A stretch of DNA of 54,078 bases from an uncultured Oceanospirillaceae bacterium (GTDB lineage Bacteria; Pseudomonadota; Gammaproteobacteria; Pseudomonadales; Balneatricaceae). Made by a program: the position numbers and the translations under genes. The stretch lies in contig CAKZOD010000092.1 in assembly GCA_937136055.1 (NCBI GenBank), forward strand, positions 1 to 54,078, in the 5' to 3' direction. Shown piece after piece: positions 1 through 9,326 of the stretch (its first letter is position 1; each line of letters opens with the position of its first letter). The notes beneath the pieces are model-generated. The model was not told where the DNA came from and did not search any database. It saw only the letters and a list, made by a program, of their open reading frames with translations.

Positions 1-175
1 TCTACGGTTTAGCTCTACGGTTTAGCTCTACGGTTTAGCTCTACGGTTTAGCTCTACGGTTTAGCTCTACGGTTTAGCTCTACGGTTTAGCTCTACAGAT
101 TAGCTCTACAGATTAGTGCTACAGATTAGTGCTACAGATTAGTGCTACAGATTAGTGCTACAGATTAGTGCTACA
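1..175. repeat. 13-bp tandem repeat array (left end cut by window)
   Basis: Thirteen complete 13-bp units plus a six-base remnant run without interruption from base 1. Seven units read TCTACGGTTTAGC (starts at 1, 14, 27, 40, 53, 66, 79), one reads TCTACAGATTAGC, one TCTACAGATTAGT, and four read GCTACAGATTAGT (118, 131, 144, 157). Variants are grouped in blocks, the pattern expected from stepwise slippage or unequal crossing-over. The array probably continues to the left of the window. The unit is not a multiple of three and no gene is seen in it. Confidence 0.95.
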
Positions 176-825
176 ATATTGCAGTGAGAAGAATTCTCTT
201 TGGTATAAATATTGATCTGGGATCACCAATGTAATATTGATTTATGTGCTTAAATCAAAACGCGTTCTTTGTTTTGACCAGCGCGATCTAAATGCTTTTC
301 CTTTCGGATTATGCATAAGCAAAAGTCCTATATTAACGATACTTAAGCCAATCCATTTCAACTCCTTAGTCATCATCATTTTGTTTGGGTATCTGCGATA
401 GCTTTGAAAACAGTGCAAATTCAGCCTATCTCTAAAGTTATTAATCTTCTCTTACAATTTACCATAATATTAATTACATGAATCAATTATGTTTAGATCT
501 TTTTTATAACTAATAAATAGTAAAGATGGCAAATAATCACTTCGCTTTAGAGAATTACCCTTATTTTTCTCTCGAAAAACGGTGTTTTATGTTGAAAATC
601 ACCACCTAAACAAGGACTATACGCGGATGCTTTGAGGCGTTTAGCGCCTTATAAATACGGCTCTTTTGCCCATCTAAAGCGTTTGGCATTTGTGCTGATT
701 TCTATTACTGTTCATGTAAATATTTTAATAAAATTTATTGATTTCAATAATTTCAATCGCTAACTAGCCTTGCTTGCCCTCAAAGACAATCTAGCTTCAA
801 ACACTATAAAAAAAGTGAGACACAC
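176..825. other. 650-bp non-coding region before fadL
   Basis: AT-rich stretch with no convincing ORF on either strand. It must hold the fadL promoter, but I could not single out a clear -35/-10 pair or a FadR- or PsrA-like operator. Nothing else is recognised. Confidence 0.5.
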
Positions 826-2079
826 ATGAAAATTCAAAAACCTTTTAAGTACGCCCCTACCCTGCTTGGAGGAATTGCACTTGCTTCTATCGCTTGTCAA
901 TTACAAGCAGCAGGCTTTCAATTAAAAGAGCAGAGTGCGGAAGGTCAAGGTAACTCCTTTGCAGGGCAAACAGCGAAAGCCGTTGATGCAAGTACCATTT
1001 TTTTCAACCCCGCAGGAATGAGCTTGATTGAGGGTAATCAGGTGCAATCCAATGTTTCTTATGTTGCGCCCACTGCAGATTACAGCCATAAAAGCAGTTC
1101 AGCAGGTTCTCCATTTACAAAAACAACGGGGATTGACGGCGGAGTTTCAGCATTTGTTCCAGCGGCATATGCCCTATGGGATTACAATGAACAAGTTAAG
1201 TTAGGTGTCAGTGTCAACGTGCCTTTTGGCTTGTCGACCGAATATGATAAAACCTGGGCGGGTGCGCAATATAATGTATTGAGTGCAATTGAAACGATCA
1301 ACATTGCGCCTTCTATTGCCTATAAGGTGAATGATAAGTTTTCAATCGGTGGTAACGTTCAGTTTCAAAAAATTAAAGGTAAGCTAACTACCCAGAATCC
1401 TATACGCAATCTTGGTGTTAGAACAACCACACTGAAAGCTGATGATACCGGCTTTGGTTTTGGTTTTGGTATGCTCTACCAATACAGCGATAAAGGACGC
1501 ATTGGCTTTAACTACCGCTCAGAAATCAACCATACCCTTGATGGCGATGTTAGCACTCCCGATGTAGCGCCGCTTAACTTTGATGCGAAAGCAAAAGTGA
1601 CTATGCCAGCTGTTGCTTCCATCGGCCTTTACCATGAAGTATCTGATCAATGGACAGTACTTGCGGATCTAGCTTGGACTGACTGGTCAGAGTTTGATGA
1701 GCTTCAAGTAGTTAACACTGACACAAATACCAATGTACCAGGACCAACTCAATATAATTGGAGTGATACCGTTTTTGCTGCAGTAGGTGCTAATTATCAA
1801 TACAACGATAAGCTTCAACTAAAATTTGGTGTTGCTTATGATGAAGGCGCTGCTAATAATGAAGATAGAACAGCTGGTATCCCAGACGCTACTCGCTATT
1901 GGGCATCAGTAGGTGCTAGCTATGACATTGATCCTAAATCAACCGTTAATGTAGGCTACTCACATGTAAAAGCCCATAGTGTAGATGTAACGGAAGATAC
2001 TAAAAGAGGCACAAGTTACTCAGGTAGTTTTAAGGCACACGTTAACATTCTAAGCGTAGGTTACACCTACAAGTTCTAA
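826..2079 (+). CDS. fadL: FadL/OmpP1-family outer-membrane transporter
   Basis: 417 residues, usual for the FadL/Toluene_X beta-barrel family, which lets long-chain fatty acids or other hydrophobic compounds cross the outer membrane. A signal peptide of about 28 residues ends at LQAA, and the mature protein begins GFQLKEQSAEGQGNSFAG, the typical FadL N-terminal hatch sequence, followed by the conserved FFNPAGMS motif near residue 60. The chain ends with an aromatic residue (YTYKF), as outer-membrane barrels do. It stands alone, with a terminator-like hairpin 24 bp after the stop. The nearby acyl-CoA ligases fit a fatty-acid or carboxylate theme, but the actual substrate cannot be read from the sequence; aromatic hydrocarbon uptake is the alternative. 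Confidence 0.9.
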   Translation: MKIQKPFKYAPTLLGGIALASIACQLQAAGFQLKEQSAEGQGNSFAGQTAKAVDASTIFFNPAGMSLIEGNQVQSNVSYVAPTADYSHKSSSAGSPFTKTTGIDGGVSAFVPAAYALWDYNEQVKLGVSVNVPFGLSTEYDKTWAGAQYNVLSAIETINIAPSIAYKVNDKFSIGGNVQFQKIKGKLTTQNPIRNLGVRTTTLKADDTGFGFGFGMLYQYSDKGRIGFNYRSEINHTLDGDVSTPDVAPLNFDAKAKVTMPAVASIGLYHEVSDQWTVLADLAWTDWSEFDELQVVNTDTNTNVPGPTQYNWSDTVFAAVGANYQYNDKLQLKFGVAYDEGAANNEDRTAGIPDATRYWASVGASYDIDPKSTVNVGYSHVKAHSVDVTEDTKRGTSYSGSFKAHVNILSVGYTYKF

Positions 2080-2102
2080 TATATTTAGACAACGGTTCAT
2101 TT

Positions 2103-2135
2103 AAAATTAGCGGTGTTATTAAAGCCGCTGATTTT
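2103..2135 (+). terminator. Probable terminator after fadL
   Basis: Stem arms AAAATTAGCGG (2103-2113) and CCGCTGATTTT (2125-2135) pair over 11 bp with one G-T wobble and an 11-nt loop. The 3' arm ends in a short T-run. It lies 24 bp after the fadL stop. Confidence 0.6.
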
Positions 2136-2556
2136 ATCTATTGGTCACCCTACCCAATCTACTTCATTCTTCTCCTTTTAAAATAGACATAAGTTAGGAC
2201 AGTTATGCAGCATTGCACATTGAAATTGCCTATCGCTACTAATCAGTTTAAATGAGTTTTCGCTTACAGTAATGATAGGTCTTTACGATACAAAAAAACT
2301 TGATTTGAAATCTAATTAAGCTTTATAGAGTACTGATAAAAAAGTAGTTATTACCTTTCCTAAGTTTACGCCTCACACATTGAAGCACTGCTTAAAGTGT
2401 ATAAAGTTTTAAACGCTGTCTATGAGTACCAATATTGTTTTGTGCTCAAAAAATATTAACTTCACGGAATTGGGACGCGGCACTAGAATATATTGAGGGT
2501 GCCCAAATTAACAATATGCCCAGCCAGTAACAAAACACCAATGATATATGTAGCAC
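2136..2556. other. Non-coding region, nothing recognised
   Basis: About 420 bp between the fadL terminator and the converging small CPXCG gene. No ORF of note, tRNA or strong repeat was seen. Confidence 0.4.
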
Positions 2557-2754
2557 TTAAAACACATCATTCTGCGTCATAACATCTACTACAATATCTT
2601 GTTTATCATCAACTTGTATCACAAAGCTAATGGGCTGACAGCATACTTGGCAATCTTCTATATAGCTATTATCAGCATCCATGGCATCAATTAATACAGT
2701 GTTTTTTTCACTGCAGTATGGGCAGGTAATAATTTTGTCAGTTAGGGATTTCAT
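2557..2754 (-). CDS. CPXCG-motif cysteine-rich small protein
   Basis: 65 residues with two cysteine pairs, CPYC near residue 11 and CQVC near residue 35. This matches the small CPXCG cysteine-rich family found widely in marine gammaproteobacteria. The pairs look able to bind a metal such as zinc, but the family has no established function. A ribosome-binding sequence (GGAGG) precedes the ATG. It is transcribed alone toward fadL. Confidence 0.8.
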   Translation of the reverse strand: MKSLTDKIITCPYCSEKNTVLIDAMDADNSYIEDCQVCCQPISFVIQVDDKQDIVVDVMTQNDVF

Positions 2755-3049
2755 AATACCTCCAGTGCCTTTTAAGTCTCTTCCTTGTAGTCAAGGCTGA
2801 AAACAGGTCCTTAGATTGGCGATTAAATGAATCATTCAATGTGCTTTCAGTAAACAGACGCTACTCGCTAAGGAAGCCGAGAACAGATCGTTTATAGGAA
2901 TAATTTAGCACATTTAAGGTATTAATTGAGGCATGCTTGAATGCCATTCAAGCTGTAATTTGATTATGCTTAGTATTTCAAAAGCTTAGCGCTTGAGATT
3001 TTATGAGTAAAACGGCTGCAGCGTACTGAGCAAGTGTAAATGACGGCTG
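2755..3049. other. Non-coding region between the CPXCG gene and the thioesterase hairpin
   Basis: About 300 bp without a convincing gene. The short minus-strand reading frame reaching into it overlaps the thioesterase gene in another frame and is taken as spurious. Confidence 0.4.
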
Positions 3050-3080
3050 TATCTGCTGTCGCGCATCACTACAGCAGATA
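3050..3080 (-). terminator. Hairpin downstream of the thioesterase (operon end)
   Basis: Perfect 10-bp stem TATCTGCTGT (3050-3059) / ACAGCAGATA (3071-3080), loop 11 nt, 15 bp after the thioesterase stop on the minus strand. A GCTG/CAGC extension is possible with a bulge. There is no clear U-tract, so it may be a factor-dependent terminator or a 3'-end stabiliser. Confidence 0.5.
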
Positions 3081-3095
3081 AACAGCGCAGGTGTA

Positions 3096-3590
3096 TTATT
3101 TTTGCTGACCCATATTCTCAGGCATTTTAACAGCGATAACATGGCCACTTGCGCATTTAACACCCTCGCACATTACAACGATATCAATACATATTTTGCG
3201 ATCTTTCACCTCGCTAAAAGTACCTAACAAAGTAAGCTCAGGGCCAAGGGGGGTTGGAGCTAGAAAGTTAACATCTAACTTTCCTGTTACAAAGCGCATT
3301 GATGGGGACGAACCAAGCTCTCTCCCCGCTTGCTTATACGCCATTGCACATGCACTGCCGGTTCCGTGACAATCAATTAACGAGGCGATAAGCCCGCCGT
3401 AAACAAAGCCAGGTATTGCGGTGTGACATTCTTTCGGGGTGAAATGCGCTATTGTTTGAGCTTGCTTCCCCTCTTGCTCAAGCCAGTAACTTTTCAGCTG
3501 GTGCCCTTGAGGGTTATTCGAGCCGCAGCCATAGCAATGGCTTAAATCATCAGGGTAAACATCTTGAAACGCTGGTTGCGCTAAACTCAT
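3096..3590 (-). CDS. PaaI-type hotdog-fold thioesterase
   Basis: 164 residues. The central part (HTAIPGFVYGGLIASLIDCHGTG, about residues 56-78) has the hotdog helix with the G-x-x-A-x-x-x-D pattern of PaaI/YbgC-like acyl-CoA thioesterases. An N-terminal HCYGCGSNNPQG segment is common in the subgroup annotated as PaaI family. It would hydrolyse acyl-CoA to free acid and CoA in the cytoplasm. It is the last gene of the minus-strand transport/CoA-ligase operon, 54 bp after the PaaK-like ligase. This suggests it relieves trapped CoA thioesters made by the two ligases upstream. Substrate unknown. Confidence 0.8.
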   Translation of the reverse strand: MSLAQPAFQDVYPDDLSHCYGCGSNNPQGHQLKSYWLEQEGKQAQTIAHFTPKECHTAIPGFVYGGLIASLIDCHGTGSACAMAYKQAGRELGSSPSMRFVTGKLDVNFLAPTPLGPELTLLGTFSEVKDRKICIDIVVMCEGVKCASGHVIAVKMPENMGQQK

Positions 3591-3644
3591 TGGGATTCCT
3601 TAATAGTTGCTGTTGAATGATAACGTTTATGTTAATAGACCTTA

Positions 3645-4886
3645 TTAAACTGATCTAAGATCCTCAATCACTTTGCCATCATCACTGATAGTGCCTTTTT
3701 CAACGAGCTTTACAGCACCATTTAATTTAACGACTCGTTTAACACTCTCGCTAATTGCGTGTGTTAACTGCTGATCATTGAGTGATTGCTGCCCTTGCAC
3801 TTCACACACTAACGTCATCAGATCATTGTGGTTTTCCTGACTCACCACTAAGCGCGACTTTACTATTTCAGGGTGTAATAAACGTACTTTTTCTACTTGT
3901 TCAGGGTGTACAAACATCCCTTTCACTTTAGTCGTTTGGTCTGCTCTACCCATCCAGCCTTTAATGCGCATATTAGTACGGCCACATTCACTGCTGCCTG
4001 GTAACAATGCAGATAAATCCCCTGTCGCAAAGCGAATCAACGGATAGTCTAAGTTAAAGCTTGTGACAACAACTTCACCCACTTCACCTTCTGCTACAGG
4101 AATGCCAGTGCCAGGCCTTAGAATCTCAACAATAATATTTTCGGCAATAATTAAGCCATCATGTGGATCACTTTCAAAGCCTATTAACCCAACATCGGCT
4201 GTTGCATAAGCCTGTAATGCCTCTATGCCAGCAGCTTTAAATTCAGCTCTTAAAGGCGGTAAATAAGCTTCGCCCGTCACTAATGCTTTTCTTATACTGC
4301 TGATATCACGCCCTTGCGCTTGGGCTTTATCTAGCAATATTTTTAAGAACGATGGCGTACCGCAATAGCCTTCTGGTTTTAAATGCTCAATCACATCTAG
4401 TTGCTGATCTGTTTGCCCAGGACCTGCTGCTATCACACTGCAGCCACAAGCTCTTGCTCCAGAATCGAGAATAAAACCACCAGGAGTTAAATGATACGAA
4501 AGGCAGTTTTGCACCTTATCGCCAGTTCTAAAGCCTGCGGCATAGAAAGCCTGCCCTAAACGCCACCAATCATCATTCGTGTTTTCAGGCTCGTTAATAG
4601 GCCCTGGGGATTGATAGATACGATCAACTTTAGCGCTCTCTGTGACCAATCCTGCAAAAGGTGGTTGCTTACTTTGTAAATCGATTAAATCTGATTTGCG
4701 GGTGACCGGTAAATTTGCCAATCGCTCACGGCTATTCACTGTCTCTACATCAACGTCTGCCAGAATCTTTGCGTAATAGGTGCTATTGGATTTTGCATAA
4801 GCAAGAAATGCCGCCAATTTGGCCAATAAATCCGCTTCGCGCTGGCTGTTGTTTTGCGCTTCTGCGGGGGTAAAAAAATCATTCAT
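3645..4886 (-). CDS. PaaK-like AMP-dependent CoA ligase
   Basis: 413 residues, close to the usual length of phenylacetate-CoA ligase-family enzymes (about 430). The family signature runs from LPVTRKSDL (near residue 60) through YATADVGLIGFES (near 228) to the hinge LIRFATGDLS (near 284), followed by a small C-terminal domain. These enzymes adenylate a carboxylic acid and transfer it to CoA. The classical glycine-rich P-loop seen in PaaK is not obvious here (the region reads QSPGPINEPENTNDDWW), so activity on phenylacetate should not be assumed. It follows livF by about 55 bp in the same operon. Weak ribosome-binding site. Confidence 0.75.
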   Translation of the reverse strand: MNDFFTPAEAQNNSQREADLLAKLAAFLAYAKSNSTYYAKILADVDVETVNSRERLANLPVTRKSDLIDLQSKQPPFAGLVTESAKVDRIYQSPGPINEPENTNDDWWRLGQAFYAAGFRTGDKVQNCLSYHLTPGGFILDSGARACGCSVIAAGPGQTDQQLDVIEHLKPEGYCGTPSFLKILLDKAQAQGRDISSIRKALVTGEAYLPPLRAEFKAAGIEALQAYATADVGLIGFESDPHDGLIIAENIIVEILRPGTGIPVAEGEVGEVVVTSFNLDYPLIRFATGDLSALLPGSSECGRTNMRIKGWMGRADQTTKVKGMFVHPEQVEKVRLLHPEIVKSRLVVSQENHNDLMTLVCEVQGQQSLNDQQLTHAISESVKRVVKLNGAVKLVEKGTISDDGKVIEDLRSV

Positions 4887-4941
4887 AAAGCTGCTACCTG
4901 ATCATAGATGTGAGAGATTACCGTTAGTGCTAAATCAAGGC

Positions 4942-5763
4942 TTATAGCCATCTCTTACGACGTTTGTAAGATTTTAGGTTCTTGAAGCTTTTACGCTCTT
5001 CGTTACCGCCACCTAAGTAAAACTCTTTTACATCTTCGTTATCCATTAATTGCTCTGTTGTACCATCTAGTACAATTTTGCCGGATTCCATAATGTAGCC
5101 GTAATCAGCAGCGCGAAGCGCGTAGTTAGCATTTTGTTCAACGAGCAGCATGGTAATGCCCTGCTCTTTATTGATCTCTTTGATAATACTAAACACTTCT
5201 TTTACCAATAACGGTGACAACCCCATAGATGGCTCGTCTAAACAAATCATTTTTGGTCTCGCCATTAGTGCACGGCCAATTGCCAACATTTGTTGCTCAC
5301 CACCTGAGAAGTACCCAGCAAGACCAGTACGCTCTTTAAGGCGTGGGAAATAGTGATACACCATTTCGATATCTGATTTAATATCACTGTCTTTGCGTGT
5401 GTATGCGCCAAGTTTAAGGTTTTCTAACGCAGTCATATCTTCAATGATGCGACGCCCTTCCATCACTTGGAAAATCCCTGTGCGCACGATTTCATCTGCG
5501 AACTTTTTGTCGATTCTCTCGCCCATAAAAGTAACATCGCCGCGGGTTACTTCACCGTTTTCAGTTTTTAATAAACCTGAGATCGCTTTCAGTGTAGTTG
5601 ATTTACCGGCGCCATTTGGACCCAGTAGTGTGACAACTTCACCTTCCGGTACTTCTAAGGAAACCCCTCTAAGTACTTGAATAACCTCATCGTAAACGAC
5701 TTCAATGTTGTTTACGGTTAGTAGAGGCTTCGCCTCTTTAGCTGCAATTGCTGGTTGTGACAT
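4942..5763 (-). CDS. livF: Branched-chain-type ABC transporter ATP-binding protein LivF
   Basis: 273 residues. Walker A GPNGAGKST (near 49), signature FSGGEQQ (near 152) and Walker B ICLDEPSMGL (near 173) are intact. The order of motifs and the NANYAL segment are those of LivF-type ATPases. The C-terminus carries an extra basic tail (KSFKNLKSYKRRKRWL) not found in standard LivF. It pairs with LivG to energise the LivH/LivM permease. A rho-independent terminator lies between the binding-protein gene and livF, so livF is probably expressed by read-through at a lower level than the binding protein. Confidence 0.88.
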   Translation of the reverse strand: MSQPAIAAKEAKPLLTVNNIEVVYDEVIQVLRGVSLEVPEGEVVTLLGPNGAGKSTTLKAISGLLKTENGEVTRGDVTFMGERIDKKFADEIVRTGIFQVMEGRRIIEDMTALENLKLGAYTRKDSDIKSDIEMVYHYFPRLKERTGLAGYFSGGEQQMLAIGRALMARPKMICLDEPSMGLSPLLVKEVFSIIKEINKEQGITMLLVEQNANYALRAADYGYIMESGKIVLDGTTEQLMDNEDVKEFYLGGGNEERKSFKNLKSYKRRKRWL

Positions 5764-5788
5764 GTTTAACTCCGAACTCTTTACAAAA

Positions 5789-5809
5789 AGTGGGGCAAAC
5801 TACCCCACT
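5789..5809 (-). terminator. Intra-operon terminator after the binding-protein gene
   Basis: On the minus strand a 7-bp G/C-rich stem AGTGGGG / CCCCACT with a 7-nt loop is followed at once by TTTTTG. It sits 42 bp after the binding-protein stop and 26 bp before livF. Such partial terminators set excess binding protein over the membrane components. Confidence 0.75.
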
Positions 5810-5851
5810 GTTGTTTTATTGCTTACATCTTAAAACTTGTGACTGTGCAGA

Positions 5852-7126
5852 TTAATAACCTAACCAATCATCGCGACGCTTGAGTGTTACAGTCGTTACT
5901 TTATCGATCGCGACCTCACCTGCGTTGAAGTTGCCTTTGTAGATATTCACTTGGTTGATACCGCGGTGATCAGTATCAGTCCAGTTAGCAGGTAAACAAA
6001 CACCTTCTAAGCCTTGTGGTACCCAATCTGATTTGGCATACATACCCTTCTTAACGTTTTCACCTGTGATTCCGCCGTTTTTCTCTGCCCACTCCATTGC
6101 TTCTTTCATGAAGTAAGTTGAACAAACACCGCGCATATAGTGATGTAGACGCTCTTTCTTACCTGTTGTATCAGACATCTTAGAGATTTCACGAACCAGT
6201 TTCATACCTGGTACATCATCATTCCAAAACGGAGTCATCGCAGGGAAGATGTAATCTTTAATACCTTCACCGGCTGCGGCAAATGTCTTCTTGTCGCCAC
6301 CCCAAATGTTAGACATCAGCTGAATCTTTGTACCAACGGTGTTACAAGACTTAACTAATGAAAGTACAGATCCCCCCAAGTTACCGATGTAGCCATAGTT
6401 AGATCCTGAGCTCTTGATACTTAGGCACTGTGCCTTAAAGTCGCCTGGCTTCATTGAAACAACAACCGGTGCTTGAACATCAAAACCTAGCTCTGTTGCG
6501 TATTCAGCACAGGCCTCTTTTGGAGCATTCGGGAATGGGTGGTTAGCACCGATGTGAGTGAACTTAGGCTTACCTTCACCGCCTTTTGCTTTCCAATCCT
6601 CAGCTGCCCACTGTACTAAACCGCGACAGGCATCTGAATAAGAAGCACCGTAGAAGAAGTTGTAAGGAGCAGGCTTTTTAGTATTTGGGTTTTTACCCGT
6701 AGGATCTGTTAAGTGACCTGAGTAAGATGCTGAAAAAACAGGGGTTTTATCTCTTGCTACGAATGAGATAAGCGCTTCAGTATCCGCTGTTCCCCACCCT
6801 TGCATTGCGACCATTTTCTTACGTGATTTCCACTTTTTATACGATGCGATTGCCTGTGGTACTTTGTAAGCATAATCGATTGTTTCATATTCAAGCTTAG
6901 TTCCATTAATGCCGCCGTTAGCATTGATGTAAGCAAGAGAGTCACGAATACCATTTGCGTACACTTTACCGATAAAAGCAGTCGGTCCTGACATATCAGC
7001 CAAGTGGCCAACAAAGACGCTATCCGCAGCTTGTGCCTGCATACTGATGCTCAGTACTGAAGCTGCAAGTAGCGATGGAATAAGAACTTTATGTTGACTA
7101 GCTGGTTTCGTAGTTGTTTTTTTCAT
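5852..7126 (-). CDS. Periplasmic substrate-binding protein of the Liv-type transporter
   Basis: 424 residues, type I periplasmic binding-protein fold (Peripla_BP_6 family). A signal peptide ends near residue 33 (MQAQAA), followed by DSVFVGHLADMSGPTAFIG, the usual first strand of LivK/amide-type binding proteins. The start is supported by AAGGAAG about 7 nt upstream of the ATG. It is longer than LivK (about 370). Sequence similarity of this family extends to binding proteins for aromatic acids, amides and urea, so a branched-chain amino acid is only one option. The two CoA ligases in the operon favour a carboxylic acid (inference). It is flanked by hairpins on both sides. Confidence 0.85.
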   Translation of the reverse strand: MKKTTTKPASQHKVLIPSLLAASVLSISMQAQAADSVFVGHLADMSGPTAFIGKVYANGIRDSLAYINANGGINGTKLEYETIDYAYKVPQAIASYKKWKSRKKMVAMQGWGTADTEALISFVARDKTPVFSASYSGHLTDPTGKNPNTKKPAPYNFFYGASYSDACRGLVQWAAEDWKAKGGEGKPKFTHIGANHPFPNAPKEACAEYATELGFDVQAPVVVSMKPGDFKAQCLSIKSSGSNYGYIGNLGGSVLSLVKSCNTVGTKIQLMSNIWGGDKKTFAAAGEGIKDYIFPAMTPFWNDDVPGMKLVREISKMSDTTGKKERLHHYMRGVCSTYFMKEAMEWAEKNGGITGENVKKGMYAKSDWVPQGLEGVCLPANWTDTDHRGINQVNIYKGNFNAGEVAIDKVTTVTLKRRDDWLGY

Positions 7127-7203
7127 AACAAGCTTCCTTCATAAATGATGGCTTTATGCCACTTATTGTTTTATTTACCATTTCTGGTCGATCTAATAAC
7201 GCT

Positions 7204-7238
7204 GAATACTTCGCATCGCTGATGCGCTCAAAGTATTC
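7204..7238 (-). other. Intercistronic hairpin between livM and the binding-protein gene
   Basis: Compound stem: outer arms GAATACTT (7204-7211) and AAGTATTC (7231-7238), inner arms CGCATC and GATGCG with a 3-nt loop, and a 4-nt bulge. It lies in the 210-bp gap upstream of the binding-protein gene. A second weaker GCATC/GATGC pair follows at about 7249-7271. Likely an mRNA-processing or stabilising element, or part of a local promoter region. Confidence 0.5.
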
Positions 7239-7336
7239 ATTTTTAAAAGCATCCCCTTTTAAATAGAGATGCCTGTTAAAATTTATTTCCTTTACTCTTA
7301 TTTAAACTGTTGTTTTAACCGTTTTTAAAGCAATGT

Positions 7337-8410
7337 TTAGTAAGAGAAAGGATAGAATTTCCAATAGTTTTTGATCTGTGCCCAGCGGTGCGCCAACCCT
7401 TCTGGTTCGAAGATAAGGAAGCCGATGATAACCAGGCCAATCGCCATTTCTTTGATGTAAGCTAATCCATCAACTACTAACGGGATATTGCCCCAATCAG
7501 TCATCTTCATCACACCTACACCGCTTTCAAGTACTTCAGGTAGGAATACCATGAAAACCACACCCATTAGCGTGCCTTTAATAGAGCCCATACCGCCGAT
7601 GATAATCATCGCGAGGAATTGTACTGACATGAAGATGGTGAAACCCTCTGCTGATACATAACCTAAGTAGTGAGCGTAAAGTGCACCACCTATCCCTGCG
7701 TAAAACGAAGAGACACCAAAAGAAAGCAAACGATACTTATTTAACTTAATACCCATGATTTCAGCTGATAAGTAGTGATCACGTACTGCAACAAACGCAC
7801 GCCCATCGCGACTACGCATCAAGTTACAGCCCCAAATGTACATAAATACTAAGGCAAACAAGGCGACATAGTAAAAGCTCTGGTCAGTATCAAACAGGAA
7901 ACCAAACAGGTTTACAGGGTCAGCAGAAGAACCCGCTGAGCCGCCAGAAAACCAATCTGCACGAGCAAAGAAATCTTCGATAATGAACTGTGAAGCTAGT
8001 GTTGCTATCGCTAAATACAAACCTTTAATTCGCGCAGCTGGCAAGCCAAACATCATACCCACAGCCATGGTTAAGAAGCCTGCCAGTGGGATGCTCAAGA
8101 ACACAGGGATGTGCAAGCTAGTGCTCAACCAGGCTGAGGCGAAAGCACCAAAGCCAAAGAAGGCACCATGACCTAGTGAAATTTGACCGGTAAAACCAAC
8201 CAAGATATTTAAACCTAAGGCCGCTATACCCAAATACGAAATTTGGATAAACAATGTTAAATAGTAACCATCTAAAAATAATGGAGCTGTACATAATCCT
8301 AAAATGGCGATGATTGCCATCATGCGGATCGTTTTGGTTTCAAATATGGTGTTATCTTGTTTATAGCTGGTACGGAAGTCTCCGCACGGGCGCATCGTTA
8401 AACTAGACAT
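7337..8410 (-). CDS. livM: ABC transporter permease LivM
   Basis: 357 residues with about 8-9 hydrophobic segments and the LivM/LivH family core [26 protein letters not shown] segment near residue 63. The EAA-like loop ([14 protein letters not shown]) faces the ATPases. AGGAG sits 8 nt upstream of the ATG, supporting this start, although an extra hydrophilic N-terminus of about 30 residues precedes the first membrane helix. It follows livH by 22 bp. Confidence 0.88.
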   Translation of the reverse strand: MSSLTMRPCGDFRTSYKQDNTIFETKTIRMMAIIAILGLCTAPLFLDGYYLTLFIQISYLGIAALGLNILVGFTGQISLGHGAFFGFGAFASAWLSTSLHIPVFLSIPLAGFLTMAVGMMFGLPAARIKGLYLAIATLASQFIIEDFFARADWFSGGSAGSSADPVNLFGFLFDTDQSFYYVALFALVFMYIWGCNLMRSRDGRAFVAVRDHYLSAEIMGIKLNKYRLLSFGVSSFYAGIGGALYAHYLGYVSAEGFTIFMSVQFLAMIIIGGMGSIKGTLMGVVFMVFLPEVLESGVGVMKMTDWGNIPLVVDGLAYIKEMAIGLVIIGFLIFEPEGLAHRWAQIKNYWKFYPFSY

Positions 8411-8432
8411 AAAATACTCCTAAAATATGCGA

Positions 8433-9326
8433 TCAAATACGTTCAATATCTTTAGTGCCGAACAATCCATAAGGCTTGAACCAAAGGATAATAAGCAGTA
8501 CGTAAAACGGTGCGATGTCATACATATTGCCAACATGTAGATACTGGCTATCAACAAACTCAGCTACGTTCTCAAGCACTCCGATAATCACACCACCGGC
8601 GATAGCACCGACAATCGAGTCAAGACCACCTAGAATAACCGCGGGGAAAACCTTGATACCCATGATTGATAGTGAATCAGAAACACCGTTTACCATACCA
8701 AGCACTATGCCTGCTGTAGCGGATACTGTGGCAGCAATTGCCCAGCTCATAGCAAATACATTTTTAACGGATATGCCTAAGCTTTGAGCAACTTGCTGAT
8801 CAAAGGCTGTGGCACGCATTGCAAGGCCATGCTTAGAGTGTTTAAAGAAGAAGTAGAATGCACCCATGATGATGATTGCAATTACTGTACTCATTAAATA
8901 AGCCATTTCGATGTTCAAGCCGAGGATGTTGATATTTTGGGTATCAAACACTTGCGGATAGCTCTGTGGCGATACACCGAAGATCCACTTCATTAATGAT
9001 TGAAAGAAGATCGACAGGCCAATAGTGATCATGATGACGGAGATAATTGGCTCTCCTATCATAGGTCTGAGTACAACCATCTGTAGCAATATACCGAAAG
9101 CCGCCATAAAGCAGAGGCTTAAAACAAAGCCCAACAGGAATGGCAGTTCAAGGTATACAAGTGCTGTCCAGCAAACCCATGCACCGATAAGCAGGAACTC
9201 ACCTTGTGCAAAGTTTACGATTTTAGTGGATTTATAAACCAGCACGAAACACATGCCGATTACTCCGTATAACAAACCGACAATCAGCCCATTTACGATG
9301 AGCTGGGTTAATAGTTCAAAGTTCAT
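8433..9326 (-). CDS. livH: ABC transporter permease LivH
   Basis: 297 residues, the usual LivH length, with eight predicted membrane segments. The family motifs VYKSTKIVNFAQGEF (near residue 30) and the EAA-like TAFDQQVAQSLGI (near 173) are present. Its ATG overlaps the stop of the preceding ligase gene (ATGA overlap), and a GAGGAAAG ribosome-binding sequence lies inside that gene, so the two are translationally coupled. Confidence 0.9.
   Translation of the reverse strand: MNFELLTQLIVNGLIVGLLYGVIGMCFVLVYKSTKIVNFAQGEFLLIGAWVCWTALVYLELPFLLGFVLSLCFMAAFGILLQMVVLRPMIGEPIISVIMITIGLSIFFQSLMKWIFGVSPQSYPQVFDTQNINILGLNIEMAYLMSTVIAIIIMGAFYFFFKHSKHGLAMRATAFDQQVAQSLGISVKNVFAMSWAIAATVSATAGIVLGMVNGVSDSLSIMGIKVFPAVILGGLDSIVGAIAGGVIIGVLENVAEFVDSQYLHVGNMYDIAPFYVLLIILWFKPYGLFGTKDIERI

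Noticed and set aside
1..175. CRISPR array
   Set aside because: The 13-bp units are directly adjacent without unique spacers.
2978..3163. 61-codon minus-strand ORF
   Set aside because: Overlaps the thioesterase gene end in another frame and covers its downstream hairpin.
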